DNA of 41,683 nt from CAYMKL01 sp964390805 (GTDB lineage: Bacteria; Chloroflexota; Anaerolineae; VGOG01). Under the pieces are notes generated by a model that did no database searches, was not told the origin of the DNA, and was given only the letters and a program-made list of their open reading frames with translations. The stretch covers positions 1 to 41,683 of the forward strand of contig CAYMKL010000053.1 in NCBI GenBank assembly GCA_964390805.1. The letters run 5' to 3'. This document shows positions 22,441-30,302 of the stretch, piece after piece. Position numbers and translations under genes: made by a program. How positions within the stretch are numbered: position 1 is the stretch's first letter; each line of letters starts with the position of its first letter.

Positions 22441-23556
22441 ATGGTTAATTTCTCGAAACTGCGTGAACGAATGGAAGAATCGGGGTTGGATGCACTCATC
22501 ACTGTAGACCCCCGGAACAGCTATTACCTCGCCGGCTACATGGACCCTGAAGTCTGGCTGAGGGATATGCAAGATATGACCATGTATCTACCTGTCATCA
22601 GTTTTCCTGACAAGTCGTTCGTGGTTGGTATCACACTTGACAAAAGCATCTTTCCGGGAGAATCCTACTTTTGCGAGATGGTGTTGGTTAAGCGGCTTGA
22701 GATGCTGGCTGACCAACTGACAGCACGTGGTCTCCATCGGAGCAGGTTGGGCATTGACATGGACTACACGCCAGCGAATGTGCTCAGCCAACTGAAACAC
22801 CTTTTGCCCCATGCTGAGTTCGTGTCTGCCGACATTCTTCTGTACAAACTGCGATCCGTGAAGAACCCGGAAGAACTGGCATGTATCAAGAAGGCGTTTG
22901 AGATCGCAGAAGGGGCTTTTGTGGACATCAAGGATACGATCAGGGAAGGGGCTCCCATCTCCGAGGTCATGACTCGCTGGGGCCAGGCAGTGCTTGGCAG
23001 AGGCGGGTATCCTTTGGCCGGCCTGCCCTTTGACTTCGTCACCCAATCTGTGATGACGGTACAAGAGGGCTTCAAGAGGCCCGGTCAATACCTCGATCGT
23101 CTGCCTTCAAGACTGGAAGTGGGCTGCACAACTCGATTTGACGTCAGTGTCTGTTATAACGGGTACGTATCAGACCAGAAGATCGTTATCTGCGTCGGCG
23201 AGCCAGCTCCAGAGGCCGTTGCCATCTACAACGAACACCGGGATAGACAGGAGTTCATGAAGCGCTTCATCAAGCCGGGGATGACTAAACGGGAAGTCTA
23301 CGACGCCTGCGTGAGCAATTTCAAGAATCTTGACGAATATGTGTTCTGGATACACGGCGTGGGGCTTGACGTCCACGAAGAGCCTCGTATTGGAACTCTT
23401 CTACCCTCTGCAGTAGATGTGAAGCAAGAGGTGACCTTTGAGGTTGGTCAAGTTTTGGCTTTAGAACCGTCGTGGCTTGTTGAAGATGCGTATGTCCTCA
23501 ATGAGGACGGTTTCGAGCGGGTATGTAATTTGCCCCAGGAGATCATCGTGTTCTAG
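22441..23556 (+). CDS. M24 family metallopeptidase, prolidase/creatinase fold (paralogue 1)
   Basis: A 371-residue protein with the two-domain layout of Xaa-Pro peptidases: a creatinase-like N-domain (1-130) and the pita-bread catalytic domain. All five metal ligands of active M24 enzymes can be placed: Asp234 and Asp245 in RFDVSVCYNGYVSDQKI, His305 in WIHGVGLDVHEEP, Glu342 in LALEP and Glu348 in VEDAYVLNEDGF. This argues for a metal-dependent hydrolase, not a metal-free creatinase. It would cleave X-Pro or related N-substituted amide bonds. AAAGGAGGGC lies just before the ATG. It is the most divergent of the three M24 paralogues in this locus. Confidence 0.9.
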   Translation: MVNFSKLRERMEESGLDALITVDPRNSYYLAGYMDPEVWLRDMQDMTMYLPVISFPDKSFVVGITLDKSIFPGESYFCEMVLVKRLEMLADQLTARGLHRSRLGIDMDYTPANVLSQLKHLLPHAEFVSADILLYKLRSVKNPEELACIKKAFEIAEGAFVDIKDTIREGAPISEVMTRWGQAVLGRGGYPLAGLPFDFVTQSVMTVQEGFKRPGQYLDRLPSRLEVGCTTRFDVSVCYNGYVSDQKIVICVGEPAPEAVAIYNEHRDRQEFMKRFIKPGMTKREVYDACVSNFKNLDEYVFWIHGVGLDVHEEPRIGTLLPSAVDVKQEVTFEVGQVLALEPSWLVEDAYVLNEDGFERVCNLPQEIIVF

Positions 23557-23597
23557 CTATCGCTCACATGAACATACCATTTCAGGAGGGAGAAACA

Positions 23598-24587
23598 ATG
23601 ACCAAGAAACTTCGCGGTGGGCTGATCGGGTGCGGCAACATCGGCAAGGTCTTTGCAGATGCCGTCAGCGAACTCGATGGAATGGATTTGGTCGCTTTTT
23701 GCAACCGGACCAAAGAGAAGGCTGACAAGTTTTGCGAGATTTATCACGGTGAATATAGCACCAGTGACGCCCAGGATATTATTGGAGATCCATCTATTGA
23801 TGCCGTTTATATCGCGACTTGGCACGACAGCCACGCCGACCTGTGCATCCGCGCAGCCCAAGCGGGCAAGCATATTCTGGTGGAGAAGCCCCTGGCGCTA
23901 ACGGTAGAAGAGTGCCTCGCGGTCGGCAAAGCAGTTGAGGAGAGTGGCGTCAAACTGATGGTTGCCTTCAAGATGCGCTACTATGATATGATCCTCAAGG
24001 CCAAGGAGTTGATTCCAGAACCGTTGATGGTCGCCATGCAGATGATGGATAATCGCTGGCCCGACGATCTTTGGGCCAATGACCCCATTGATGGCGGGGG
24101 CAACGTGTTGAGCCAGGGGTGCCACTCCTGCGACATTCTGCGGTTTGTGGCCAGCAGCGATCCCATAGAAGTCTACGCCGCCGGGGACAATTACTACACG
24201 ACCACCGGTGTCGTTGACAATCTTTGCGCCACGTTCCGGTTTGAGAATGGCGTGGCAGGTAGCTGGGTTCAAGGTGATGCCAACTGCCCCCCACTTACCA
24301 GCAAGTTTTACCTGCAGATGTTTGCGGAGAACAAATCAGTGACCCTCGGCGACCGCCTTTGTACCCTGACTTACAATGAGGCAGGGAAGGATCCCCAGGT
24401 ATTCAAGGGGACCGAAACCGGCTTTGTTGAAGAGAATCGAGCCTTTGTGGACTGTCTGATCCACGATACCAGGCCGCCCATTGACCATATTGATGGCTTG
24501 ATGGCGACTTTGATGGTATTGCAGGCTTTCAACAGCCTTAAGAGTGGTCGCCCTGAGCCGATCGCCGCAGTCGTGCGCGACATGTAA
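23598..24587 (+). CDS. Gfo/Idh/MocA family NAD(P)-dependent oxidoreductase (1)
   Basis: A 329-residue oxidoreductase of the glucose-fructose oxidoreductase/inositol dehydrogenase family. The Rossmann motif is LIGCGNIGKVF (residues 9-19). The family EKP motif is HILVEKPLAL near residue 96, and GCHSCDIL supplies the conserved His and Asp around residue 180. These enzymes oxidise or reduce a hydroxyl on sugars, cyclitols or related compounds. GGAGGGAGAAACA precedes the ATG at 23598; the 10-residue upstream extension in frame is unlikely. It is placed between two M24 genes, which implies one pathway, but the substrate is not evident. Confidence 0.93.
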   Translation: MTKKLRGGLIGCGNIGKVFADAVSELDGMDLVAFCNRTKEKADKFCEIYHGEYSTSDAQDIIGDPSIDAVYIATWHDSHADLCIRAAQAGKHILVEKPLALTVEECLAVGKAVEESGVKLMVAFKMRYYDMILKAKELIPEPLMVAMQMMDNRWPDDLWANDPIDGGGNVLSQGCHSCDILRFVASSDPIEVYAAGDNYYTTTGVVDNLCATFRFENGVAGSWVQGDANCPPLTSKFYLQMFAENKSVTLGDRLCTLTYNEAGKDPQVFKGTETGFVEENRAFVDCLIHDTRPPIDHIDGLMATLMVLQAFNSLKSGRPEPIAAVVRDM

Positions 24588-24640
24588 GCTCACAACGTCG
24601 CACTCTGACCCTACCACGCATCAGGAGACAGAAAGGGATT

Positions 24641-25807
24641 ATGGTAGACATCTCCCGAATTCAGCGATATCTGGAGGAGCATGGCCTCGACGCTGTCATA
24701 GCCACCGAGCCTCTGACGACATCCTACCTGAAGAATCTGTACTCGTGGGATCATGTCACGATGGACTTCACGAACCATCCAACTTTTCCCGTGTTTCCGC
24801 GTCACGGTGATCCGTTCATCATTGACTACATGAGCTGGAATCCCCCGCCGGAAGTACGCCCGTCTTGGATCAAACGGTATTACCCCGGCCAAGGGTCAGG
24901 GTTGTTGGGATTGGAGAAGAACCTGGTCGAGCTGGCTGGGGCGTTGCACGAGCATGGGCTCCAGCATGCGCGCCTCGGCATAGACCTGGACTTCTTCCCT
25001 GTGACAGCGTTCCACCGGCTGCAAGAGCTGCTGCCCAACGTGGAATTCGTCAATGCTCAGTCGCTCTTCTGGCAATTGCTAGCAGTGAAGAGCGAGAGGG
25101 AGTTGGGGTTCATCCGGCGGGCGGTTGAGGCAAGCGAGAAGGCGTTCCTGGAGATCGTCAAATCCGCTGGCGAGGGTGCTAGTGTACGAGAACTGGGGCG
25201 GGTGTTCGCTCGCGCTGTCTTTGGCCCTGGTACCGAGTACCGATGGTGTAGCGTATTGAGCATCCAGCCAGAATGGTTCGAGCAGCCGCCTGCAGCGGCC
25301 AGTGTCTATTTCTCACCCGATTACAGGCTCAGGAAGGATGATCACGTGGCCGTCTGTTTCGATATGGGAGTAGCTTGCGAAGGGTATATCAGTGACATGG
25401 CGCGGGCGCTGTACGTTGGGCAGGCTCCGCCCGAACTGGAGGCGCGGTTCGAGTTCCACAGGGTCGTTCAGCGGATCGTATCTGCACTTCTCAAACCCGG
25501 AATGAGCGCGCGCGAGGTTTGGCAAGCATGTCACGAGGCTTTCAAGCGAGAGCTGGGTGATGACTATATCAGTCTATTGGGCCTTCCAGGCATTCCATTC
25601 GCTGGCCTCCACGGTGTGGGGCTGGCAGCCCACGAGAGGCCATACGTCTCCTTCCAGGAACCCCTTGAAGCGCACGATGAAGATGTGCGTTTTGAAACCA
25701 ACACGGTGTTCACCATCGAGCCAGGTTGTACAGAGGACATGTACGTCTTGGCCGATTCGGGTCCCCAGCGATTGACGACGCTGCCACTTCAGCTATACTG
25801 CGTATGA
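24641..25807 (+). CDS. M24 family metallopeptidase, prolidase/creatinase fold (paralogue 2)
   Basis: A 388-residue M24 protein with a creatinase-like N-domain and complete metal site: Asp241 and Asp252 in CFDMGVACEGYISDMAR, His324 in LHGVGLAAHERP, Glu360 and Glu365 in FTIEPGCTEDMYVL. It is clearly closer to the M24 gene at 26796 than to the one at 22441. They share DYMSWNPPPEVRPSWIK-like and LLAVKSERELGFIRRAVE-like stretches, so the pair arose by duplication and could form a heterodimer or act on related substrates. It is followed after 12 bases by the phosphotriesterase-like gene. Likely reaction: hydrolysis of an N-substituted amino-acid or ring amide (Xaa-Pro, ectoine or a similar bond); unproven. 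Confidence 0.9.
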   Translation: MVDISRIQRYLEEHGLDAVIATEPLTTSYLKNLYSWDHVTMDFTNHPTFPVFPRHGDPFIIDYMSWNPPPEVRPSWIKRYYPGQGSGLLGLEKNLVELAGALHEHGLQHARLGIDLDFFPVTAFHRLQELLPNVEFVNAQSLFWQLLAVKSERELGFIRRAVEASEKAFLEIVKSAGEGASVRELGRVFARAVFGPGTEYRWCSVLSIQPEWFEQPPAAASVYFSPDYRLRKDDHVAVCFDMGVACEGYISDMARALYVGQAPPELEARFEFHRVVQRIVSALLKPGMSAREVWQACHEAFKRELGDDYISLLGLPGIPFAGLHGVGLAAHERPYVSFQEPLEAHDEDVRFETNTVFTIEPGCTEDMYVLADSGPQRLTTLPLQLYCV

Positions 25808-25819
25808 CTTGCGGGTGAG

Positions 25820-26743
25820 ATGCAAATAACAACTGTCACCGGACCCATTGCGCCTGAGGCCTTGGGGATCACTCTGATGCACGAGCATTTGATCATTGAT
25901 CTGTGTGATCATCGCTCACCGTTCGACAAAGGGGAAGACTTTCTGCTCAACGACGTTGACCTGATGGCAGAGGAGTTGATGATCTTCAAGCGCCAGGGCG
26001 GCTCCACAATCACCGAGATGACCAACATCGGCATGGGCCGTGACGTGATCGCGCTCAAACGGATTGCCGAGACATCTGGCGTCCACGTAGTCGCCGCCAC
26101 GGGGTACTACCACGATAACTGGTACCCGGCCTATGTGGACCAGCTTTCGGCCAACGCGCTGGCCGACATCATGATCCAAGATCTGACTGTGGGCGTGGAC
26201 GGCACAGGCATACGGGCTGGCATCATCGGGGAAATCGGGACCGTTCGGCACTATATCTCGCCGGCTGAGGAGCGGGTATTCCGCGCCGCCGCGCGAGCAC
26301 AGCGACAGGTCGGGGTCGCATTGTCCACACACACCATCCTGGGCGAACTCGCTCTGGAACAAGTCGCCCTCCTCCGAGAAGAGGGCGTGGACTTGCACCG
26401 CGTGATCATCGGTCACCTGGGCGATACCCGCGATCTGGAGCTTATCGAAGCCGTTGCTCAGAGCGGTGCCTACGTGCAGATTGATCACGTGGGCAGAGGA
26501 TTGCCCTACCCATTCGATGAGCACAGGGTCTGGGTCATCACGGAGCTTATCCGCCGAGGGTACGTCGAGCACATCTTGCTCTCGATGGACATTTGCACGA
26601 GGTCTGATCTACGCTACTGGGGCGGCAACGGATATGGCTACCTTTTGAGCCGGTTCATACCTATGCTAAGGGAGGCCGGAGTGTCGGAGCGAGCCACCGA
26701 AGTGATGTTGATTGAGAACCCGCGACGCGCCCTGGCATCTTGA
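25820..26743 (+). CDS. Phosphotriesterase-like amidohydrolase (PTE/PHP family)
   Basis: A 307-residue TIM-barrel metal hydrolase. Metal ligands can be traced: His21 and His23 in LMHEHLIIDL, Glu138 in AGIIGEIGT, His171 in STHTI, His199 in GHLGD and Asp257 in SMDIC. The bridging residue is Glu, as in phosphotriesterase homology proteins and some lactonases, and not the carbamylated Lys of true phosphotriesterases. Such proteins typically open lactones or hydrolyse amides or esters. The ATG at 25820 is only 12 bases after the preceding M24 gene, with GGGTGAGATG-like purines ahead. Its placement between two M24 paralogues indicates a shared pathway. Confidence 0.92.
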   Translation: MQITTVTGPIAPEALGITLMHEHLIIDLCDHRSPFDKGEDFLLNDVDLMAEELMIFKRQGGSTITEMTNIGMGRDVIALKRIAETSGVHVVAATGYYHDNWYPAYVDQLSANALADIMIQDLTVGVDGTGIRAGIIGEIGTVRHYISPAEERVFRAAARAQRQVGVALSTHTILGELALEQVALLREEGVDLHRVIIGHLGDTRDLELIEAVAQSGAYVQIDHVGRGLPYPFDEHRVWVITELIRRGYVEHILLSMDICTRSDLRYWGGNGYGYLLSRFIPMLREAGVSERATEVMLIENPRRALAS

Positions 26744-26795
26744 AGGCGTCCAACCTTTCAGACTCTTCGCGACTACACAAAAAAGGAGTATAAAA

Positions 26796-27977
26796 ATGGT
26801 CAATCTGCAATTGATTACAGATTATATGCAGAAGCACGATTTGGCTGCCGTCGTAGCCACGGATCCCTTGAACACCACCGTCCTCAAGAACTTTTATTCC
26901 TACGTCCATCTCTACACGGTGGACTGGGCCAATCACCCGACTATTGTTGCTTTCCCCAGAGGAGGCGAGCCGTTCGTTGTGGACTTCATGAGTTGGAACC
27001 CTCCAGCGGCGATGAGGCCAGCTTGGATCAAGGAGTACTATCCCGGCACCCAGATCGGCATGTGTGGGCTCGGCAAGAATCTAGCTGACTTGGCTGAGGC
27101 ACTGAAGCAGAGAGGCGCACACAAGGGGGCTATTGGCCTGGACCTACAATTTCTACCAGTGACCGCGATGGAGACGCTTCAATCGTTCCTTCCAGACGCG
27201 AATTTCGTTGATGCGACCAACCTCTTTCTGCAGATACGGGCAGTCAAGAGCGAGAAGGAAATCGGGTTCATCAAGAAGGCCATCGCCATCCAGGAAGAGG
27301 CATTGGGCAAGGTGATTGAGGCATATCGAGAGGGAGTAACAATCCAGGGTCTGTCCAGGCTGTTCATCACGGAGGTTGTCAATCGCGGAGGTGATTTCCG
27401 CTGGGCGATTAATCGGGGCGTGGCGACGAGGTGGCATGACCGACCGTGTCCGTGGCCCGATCCGCGTTTCTCTGATGACTACACCATTACTGCCAACGCA
27501 GCGTCTGAGATCTGCTTCGACACGGGCGTGGCCTACGAGGGTTGGATAACTGACATGGCACGCGGGATCTATCTGGGGGATCCTCCGCCAGAGGTAGCGA
27601 ACCGGCATAAGGTGTTGGCTCGCGCTCAAGACGTCATGCGCACGGTCATCCGGCCAGGGATGACCGCGCGGCAACTCTGGGTTGCTTGCCACAAAGCCCT
27701 CCGAGCCGAATTCGGCGATTCTTATATGTCCAACTTTGGGCGCCCCGGCATGCCTTTCTGCGTGATCCACTGTGTGGGGCTGTTTTGTCACGAGCGTCCC
27801 TGGGTGTCGCTGCCAGAGCCAGCGGAGTTGCACGACGATGAAGTGACATTTGAGGTAAACAGTGTGTTCACGATTGAACCTGGGTGTCTAGAGGACATGT
27901 ACGTGCTCGCAGAGAATGGCCCTGTGCGTCTTAACACACTACCGCAGGAATTGATTGTTGTGCCGTTCAGGCAATGA
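26796..27977 (+). CDS. M24 family metallopeptidase, prolidase/creatinase fold (paralogue 3)
   Basis: From the ATG at 26796 (AAAGGAG 7 bases ahead) the product is 393 residues. Metal ligands are Asp242 and Asp253 in CFDTGVAYEGWITDMARG, His325 in IHCVGLFCHERP, Glu361 and Glu366 in FTIEPGCLEDMYVL. The active-site loop reads HCVG instead of the usual HGVG. It is a close paralogue of the gene at 24641, differing by an insertion of about ten residues (RWHDRPCPWPDPR) before the metal domain core, which may alter specificity. The frame opens upstream at 26712, but that part overlaps the phosphotriesterase-like gene and should not be translated. Confidence 0.9.
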   Translation: MVNLQLITDYMQKHDLAAVVATDPLNTTVLKNFYSYVHLYTVDWANHPTIVAFPRGGEPFVVDFMSWNPPAAMRPAWIKEYYPGTQIGMCGLGKNLADLAEALKQRGAHKGAIGLDLQFLPVTAMETLQSFLPDANFVDATNLFLQIRAVKSEKEIGFIKKAIAIQEEALGKVIEAYREGVTIQGLSRLFITEVVNRGGDFRWAINRGVATRWHDRPCPWPDPRFSDDYTITANAASEICFDTGVAYEGWITDMARGIYLGDPPPEVANRHKVLARAQDVMRTVIRPGMTARQLWVACHKALRAEFGDSYMSNFGRPGMPFCVIHCVGLFCHERPWVSLPEPAELHDDEVTFEVNSVFTIEPGCLEDMYVLAENGPVRLNTLPQELIVVPFRQ

Positions 27978-27999
27978 GTTTAGACGAGGGAGGATAAAC

Positions 28000-29268
28000 A
28001 TGGTTAGCATTCCATACGTTGACCAGATTCTGGAGGTAGATATTCCCCACCAGAATGTCATTTTTGATATTGGCCCCCGCGATGTCCCCCCAGTGGCAGA
28101 TTATGGCGAGGCGATTCGCAAAGCACTGACCAATACCATCGGCGCGCCGCCTCTCCACAAAATGGTCAGGCCCGGTCAGAAGGTTGTGATCATCTCTGAC
28201 GACAACACTCGCCGTACTCCCACCAAGCAAATCGTGCCCTTGCTCTTGGATGAGCTAAACAAGGCAGGTGTACCTGATGGCGACATAAGCATCGTCATTT
28301 CTTCTGGCACACATCGGCCCATGACGGAGGGGGAGATTGATGAAAAATACGGTGAACCAGTTCTCTCGCGAGTGCCCGTTTTGCCCCACAATTACAAAGA
28401 TCCAAATGAACTTGTAGACTATGGGGTTACCGAACGGGGAACACGGATCATGGTGAACCGCCACGTAATCGAGGCCGATGTGCGCATAGCTGTGGGCAAT
28501 ATCATCCCTCATCATCCTTCGGGCTGGGCAGGGGGGGCGAAGGCAGTGCTGCCTGGCGTGGCCGGTGAGGAGACGGTCGCCCAGTTACATTTCCTGGGGT
28601 CTCGTTATCCTGCACTAGGCAAGACTGATTCCGAAATGCGTCGCGAGATGGAGGACTTCGCTGAGAAGATCGGGCTCGACTTCATAGTGAACACAATTCT
28701 GGATCGCGAAGAGCGGCTTGTGGATGTTGTAGCTGGTCATTTCATTGATGCGCACCGAAAAGGGGTGGAAAAGTCAAAGGCGCTCTACGGGCTGACGATC
28801 CCCGATTTGGCCGATATGACTGTCAGCAGCACTTCCCCCATAGACTTCGATTTCTTTCAGGCCGACAAGGGCATCACTTCCGCTGAGCCGGCCACGCGGA
28901 TCGGTGGCGAGATCGTCCTGGTTTCCGGCTGCCTGGAAGGCGTCAGCCCCGCCCATCCCGAATTGGCCGACTACGTTGGTCGCATGACCAACGATGAAAT
29001 CTGGGACCTGGTCCATCATGGACAGCCGCCCGATCCACTGACCTGCGCCGAAGCTATCGTCATTAACGATATCAGGGACAAGATGGGGATAACAGTCGTC
29101 ACAGAGGGATTGTCTCCCGCGCTGTGCAGTCAACTCGGCTTTCGGCACGTGTGGCCTAAGGAGTTTGGAACATACATAAAGCAACGGCTATCTCAAGAGC
29201 CCAACCTGAAGATCGGCATCATGCGCCACAGTGCGGAAGTATTGCCGATCCTTGAAGCGAAACAATAA
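28000..29268 (+). CDS. LarA-family nickel-pincer racemase/epimerase (lactate racemase homologue)
   Basis: A 422-residue LarA homologue (N-terminal DUF2088). LarA uses a nickel-pincer nucleotide to racemise lactate or, in homologues, to epimerise other 2-hydroxy acids by hydride transfer. The key residues of Lactobacillus LarA can all be placed with a constant offset of three: His105 (GTHRPMT), His171 (PHHPSGW), Lys181 (GGAKAVLPG, cofactor attachment) and His197 (AQLHFLG, nickel ligand). ISDDNTRRTPTKQIV is the pyridinium-binding block. This suggests an active enzyme. Cofactor-making LarB, LarC and LarE are not in the window. GGGAGGATAAAC precedes the ATG at 28000. With the D-2-hydroxyacid dehydrogenase downstream it could set the stereochemistry of a hydroxy acid. 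Confidence 0.9.
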   Translation: MVSIPYVDQILEVDIPHQNVIFDIGPRDVPPVADYGEAIRKALTNTIGAPPLHKMVRPGQKVVIISDDNTRRTPTKQIVPLLLDELNKAGVPDGDISIVISSGTHRPMTEGEIDEKYGEPVLSRVPVLPHNYKDPNELVDYGVTERGTRIMVNRHVIEADVRIAVGNIIPHHPSGWAGGAKAVLPGVAGEETVAQLHFLGSRYPALGKTDSEMRREMEDFAEKIGLDFIVNTILDREERLVDVVAGHFIDAHRKGVEKSKALYGLTIPDLADMTVSSTSPIDFDFFQADKGITSAEPATRIGGEIVLVSGCLEGVSPAHPELADYVGRMTNDEIWDLVHHGQPPDPLTCAEAIVINDIRDKMGITVVTEGLSPALCSQLGFRHVWPKEFGTYIKQRLSQEPNLKIGIMRHSAEVLPILEAKQ

Positions 29269-29301
29269 AACGATTCCAATAATGAGGAGAGTGAAGGATT
29301 G

Positions 29302-30258
29302 ATGAAGGTTCTGATGAGCACAGACCTGGAAGGATGTGCAGGCATCTTCCACCGCGAGCTTCAAATCTCCAGTCCCACGCTGCAAGAGTGGGCCAAGACG
29401 CTGCGAGTTTGCACCAACGAGTTCATTGCCGCCGCCGCTGGTGCCCGGACCGGTGGCGCTACCGACATCTGGATTCACGCTGCCCATGATATTGACGTGG
29501 AAATGCTGCCCCCCGACGTCCAGGTCATCCGGGGTGTGCATCTCTGGGACGACGCAATCTACCGAGAAGGACATTTCGATGCGCTGGTCATCGTTGGGCA
29601 ACACGGTGGGGCACACCTCGTAGACTGCGCGCTGGCCCACACGGTCCTTCCCTCCTGGCAGATTGAAGCCTCCACCGGATTCCAGCAAGGCTGGATTAGC
29701 CAGATAGCACCCCAGATAGGCGCAGTCCAGCCCGGTGAGTTCTCCACGGTGAGGAAGGTGTGGCTCAACGGTCGCCTATGTGGAGAGACCAGCCTGATAA
29801 TGACCTTGGCCGCTGGCTTTGGTGTGCCCACGGTCTGTGCCTGTGGCGACAGCCATGCCTGCGCGGAGGCGCAAGGATTGGTACCCGAGGTAGAGGTTGT
29901 GCCGGTGAAGTGGGGCTTCCACTTCCGCGCAGCCCGTATGCTTTCACCAGCAGGCGCGTGCGAAGCAATCCGTTCCGGCGTGGAGCGGGCACTCAAGCGT
30001 TGGCCAGAGATCCCTGCGCTGCCTGTTGACAAGCCGCAGGAGATGAAAGTGCAATACGTACATTCGGAACGCGCCGAGCGATCGGCACGCTGGCCAGGTG
30101 TGCATCAGGAGGACGCCTATACGGTCTCGGCCATTGCTCCTAGCGGCCGAGATCTGCCGGGGTTACGCTTTCTGTTCGCGAGACCGAAAAGCGCGATGGA
30201 TGGCCCCACTGAGAGAGAGACTTATGAGCCCCCGGATTGGTTGAAGCAAGCTTCATAG
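29302..30258 (+). CDS. M55 family D-aminopeptidase-like protein (DppA family)
   Basis: A 318-residue protein of the M55 family, whose founder, Bacillus DppA, is a zinc D-aminopeptidase acting on D-Ala peptides. MKVLMSTDLEGCAGI supplies the Asp8 and Glu10 ligands at the same positions as in DppA. His62 (HAAHDIDV), His101 (VGQHGGAH), His113 (ALAHTVLP, the likely nucleophilic or catalytic His) and Glu162 (NGRLCGETSL) complete the site. GDSHACAEAQGLVPEVEVV is typical of the second half. The ATG at 29302 is preceded by GGAGAGTGAAGG; a TTG one codon earlier is also possible. It suggests that a D-configured amino acid or similar amide is part of the substrate. Confidence 0.9.
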   Translation: MKVLMSTDLEGCAGIFHRELQISSPTLQEWAKTLRVCTNEFIAAAAGARTGGATDIWIHAAHDIDVEMLPPDVQVIRGVHLWDDAIYREGHFDALVIVGQHGGAHLVDCALAHTVLPSWQIEASTGFQQGWISQIAPQIGAVQPGEFSTVRKVWLNGRLCGETSLIMTLAAGFGVPTVCACGDSHACAEAQGLVPEVEVVPVKWGFHFRAARMLSPAGACEAIRSGVERALKRWPEIPALPVDKPQEMKVQYVHSERAERSARWPGVHQEDAYTVSAIAPSGRDLPGLRFLFARPKSAMDGPTERETYEPPDWLKQAS

Positions 30259-30302
30259 CTGAGCCAAGAACTGCTGCTAGTTCAGGGGAGAGGGAACAGC
30301 GA

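Noticed and set aside
22441..27977. The M24 proteins as creatinases
   Set aside because: Creatinase has lost the metal ligands, whereas all three proteins here keep the two Asp, one His and two Glu residues.
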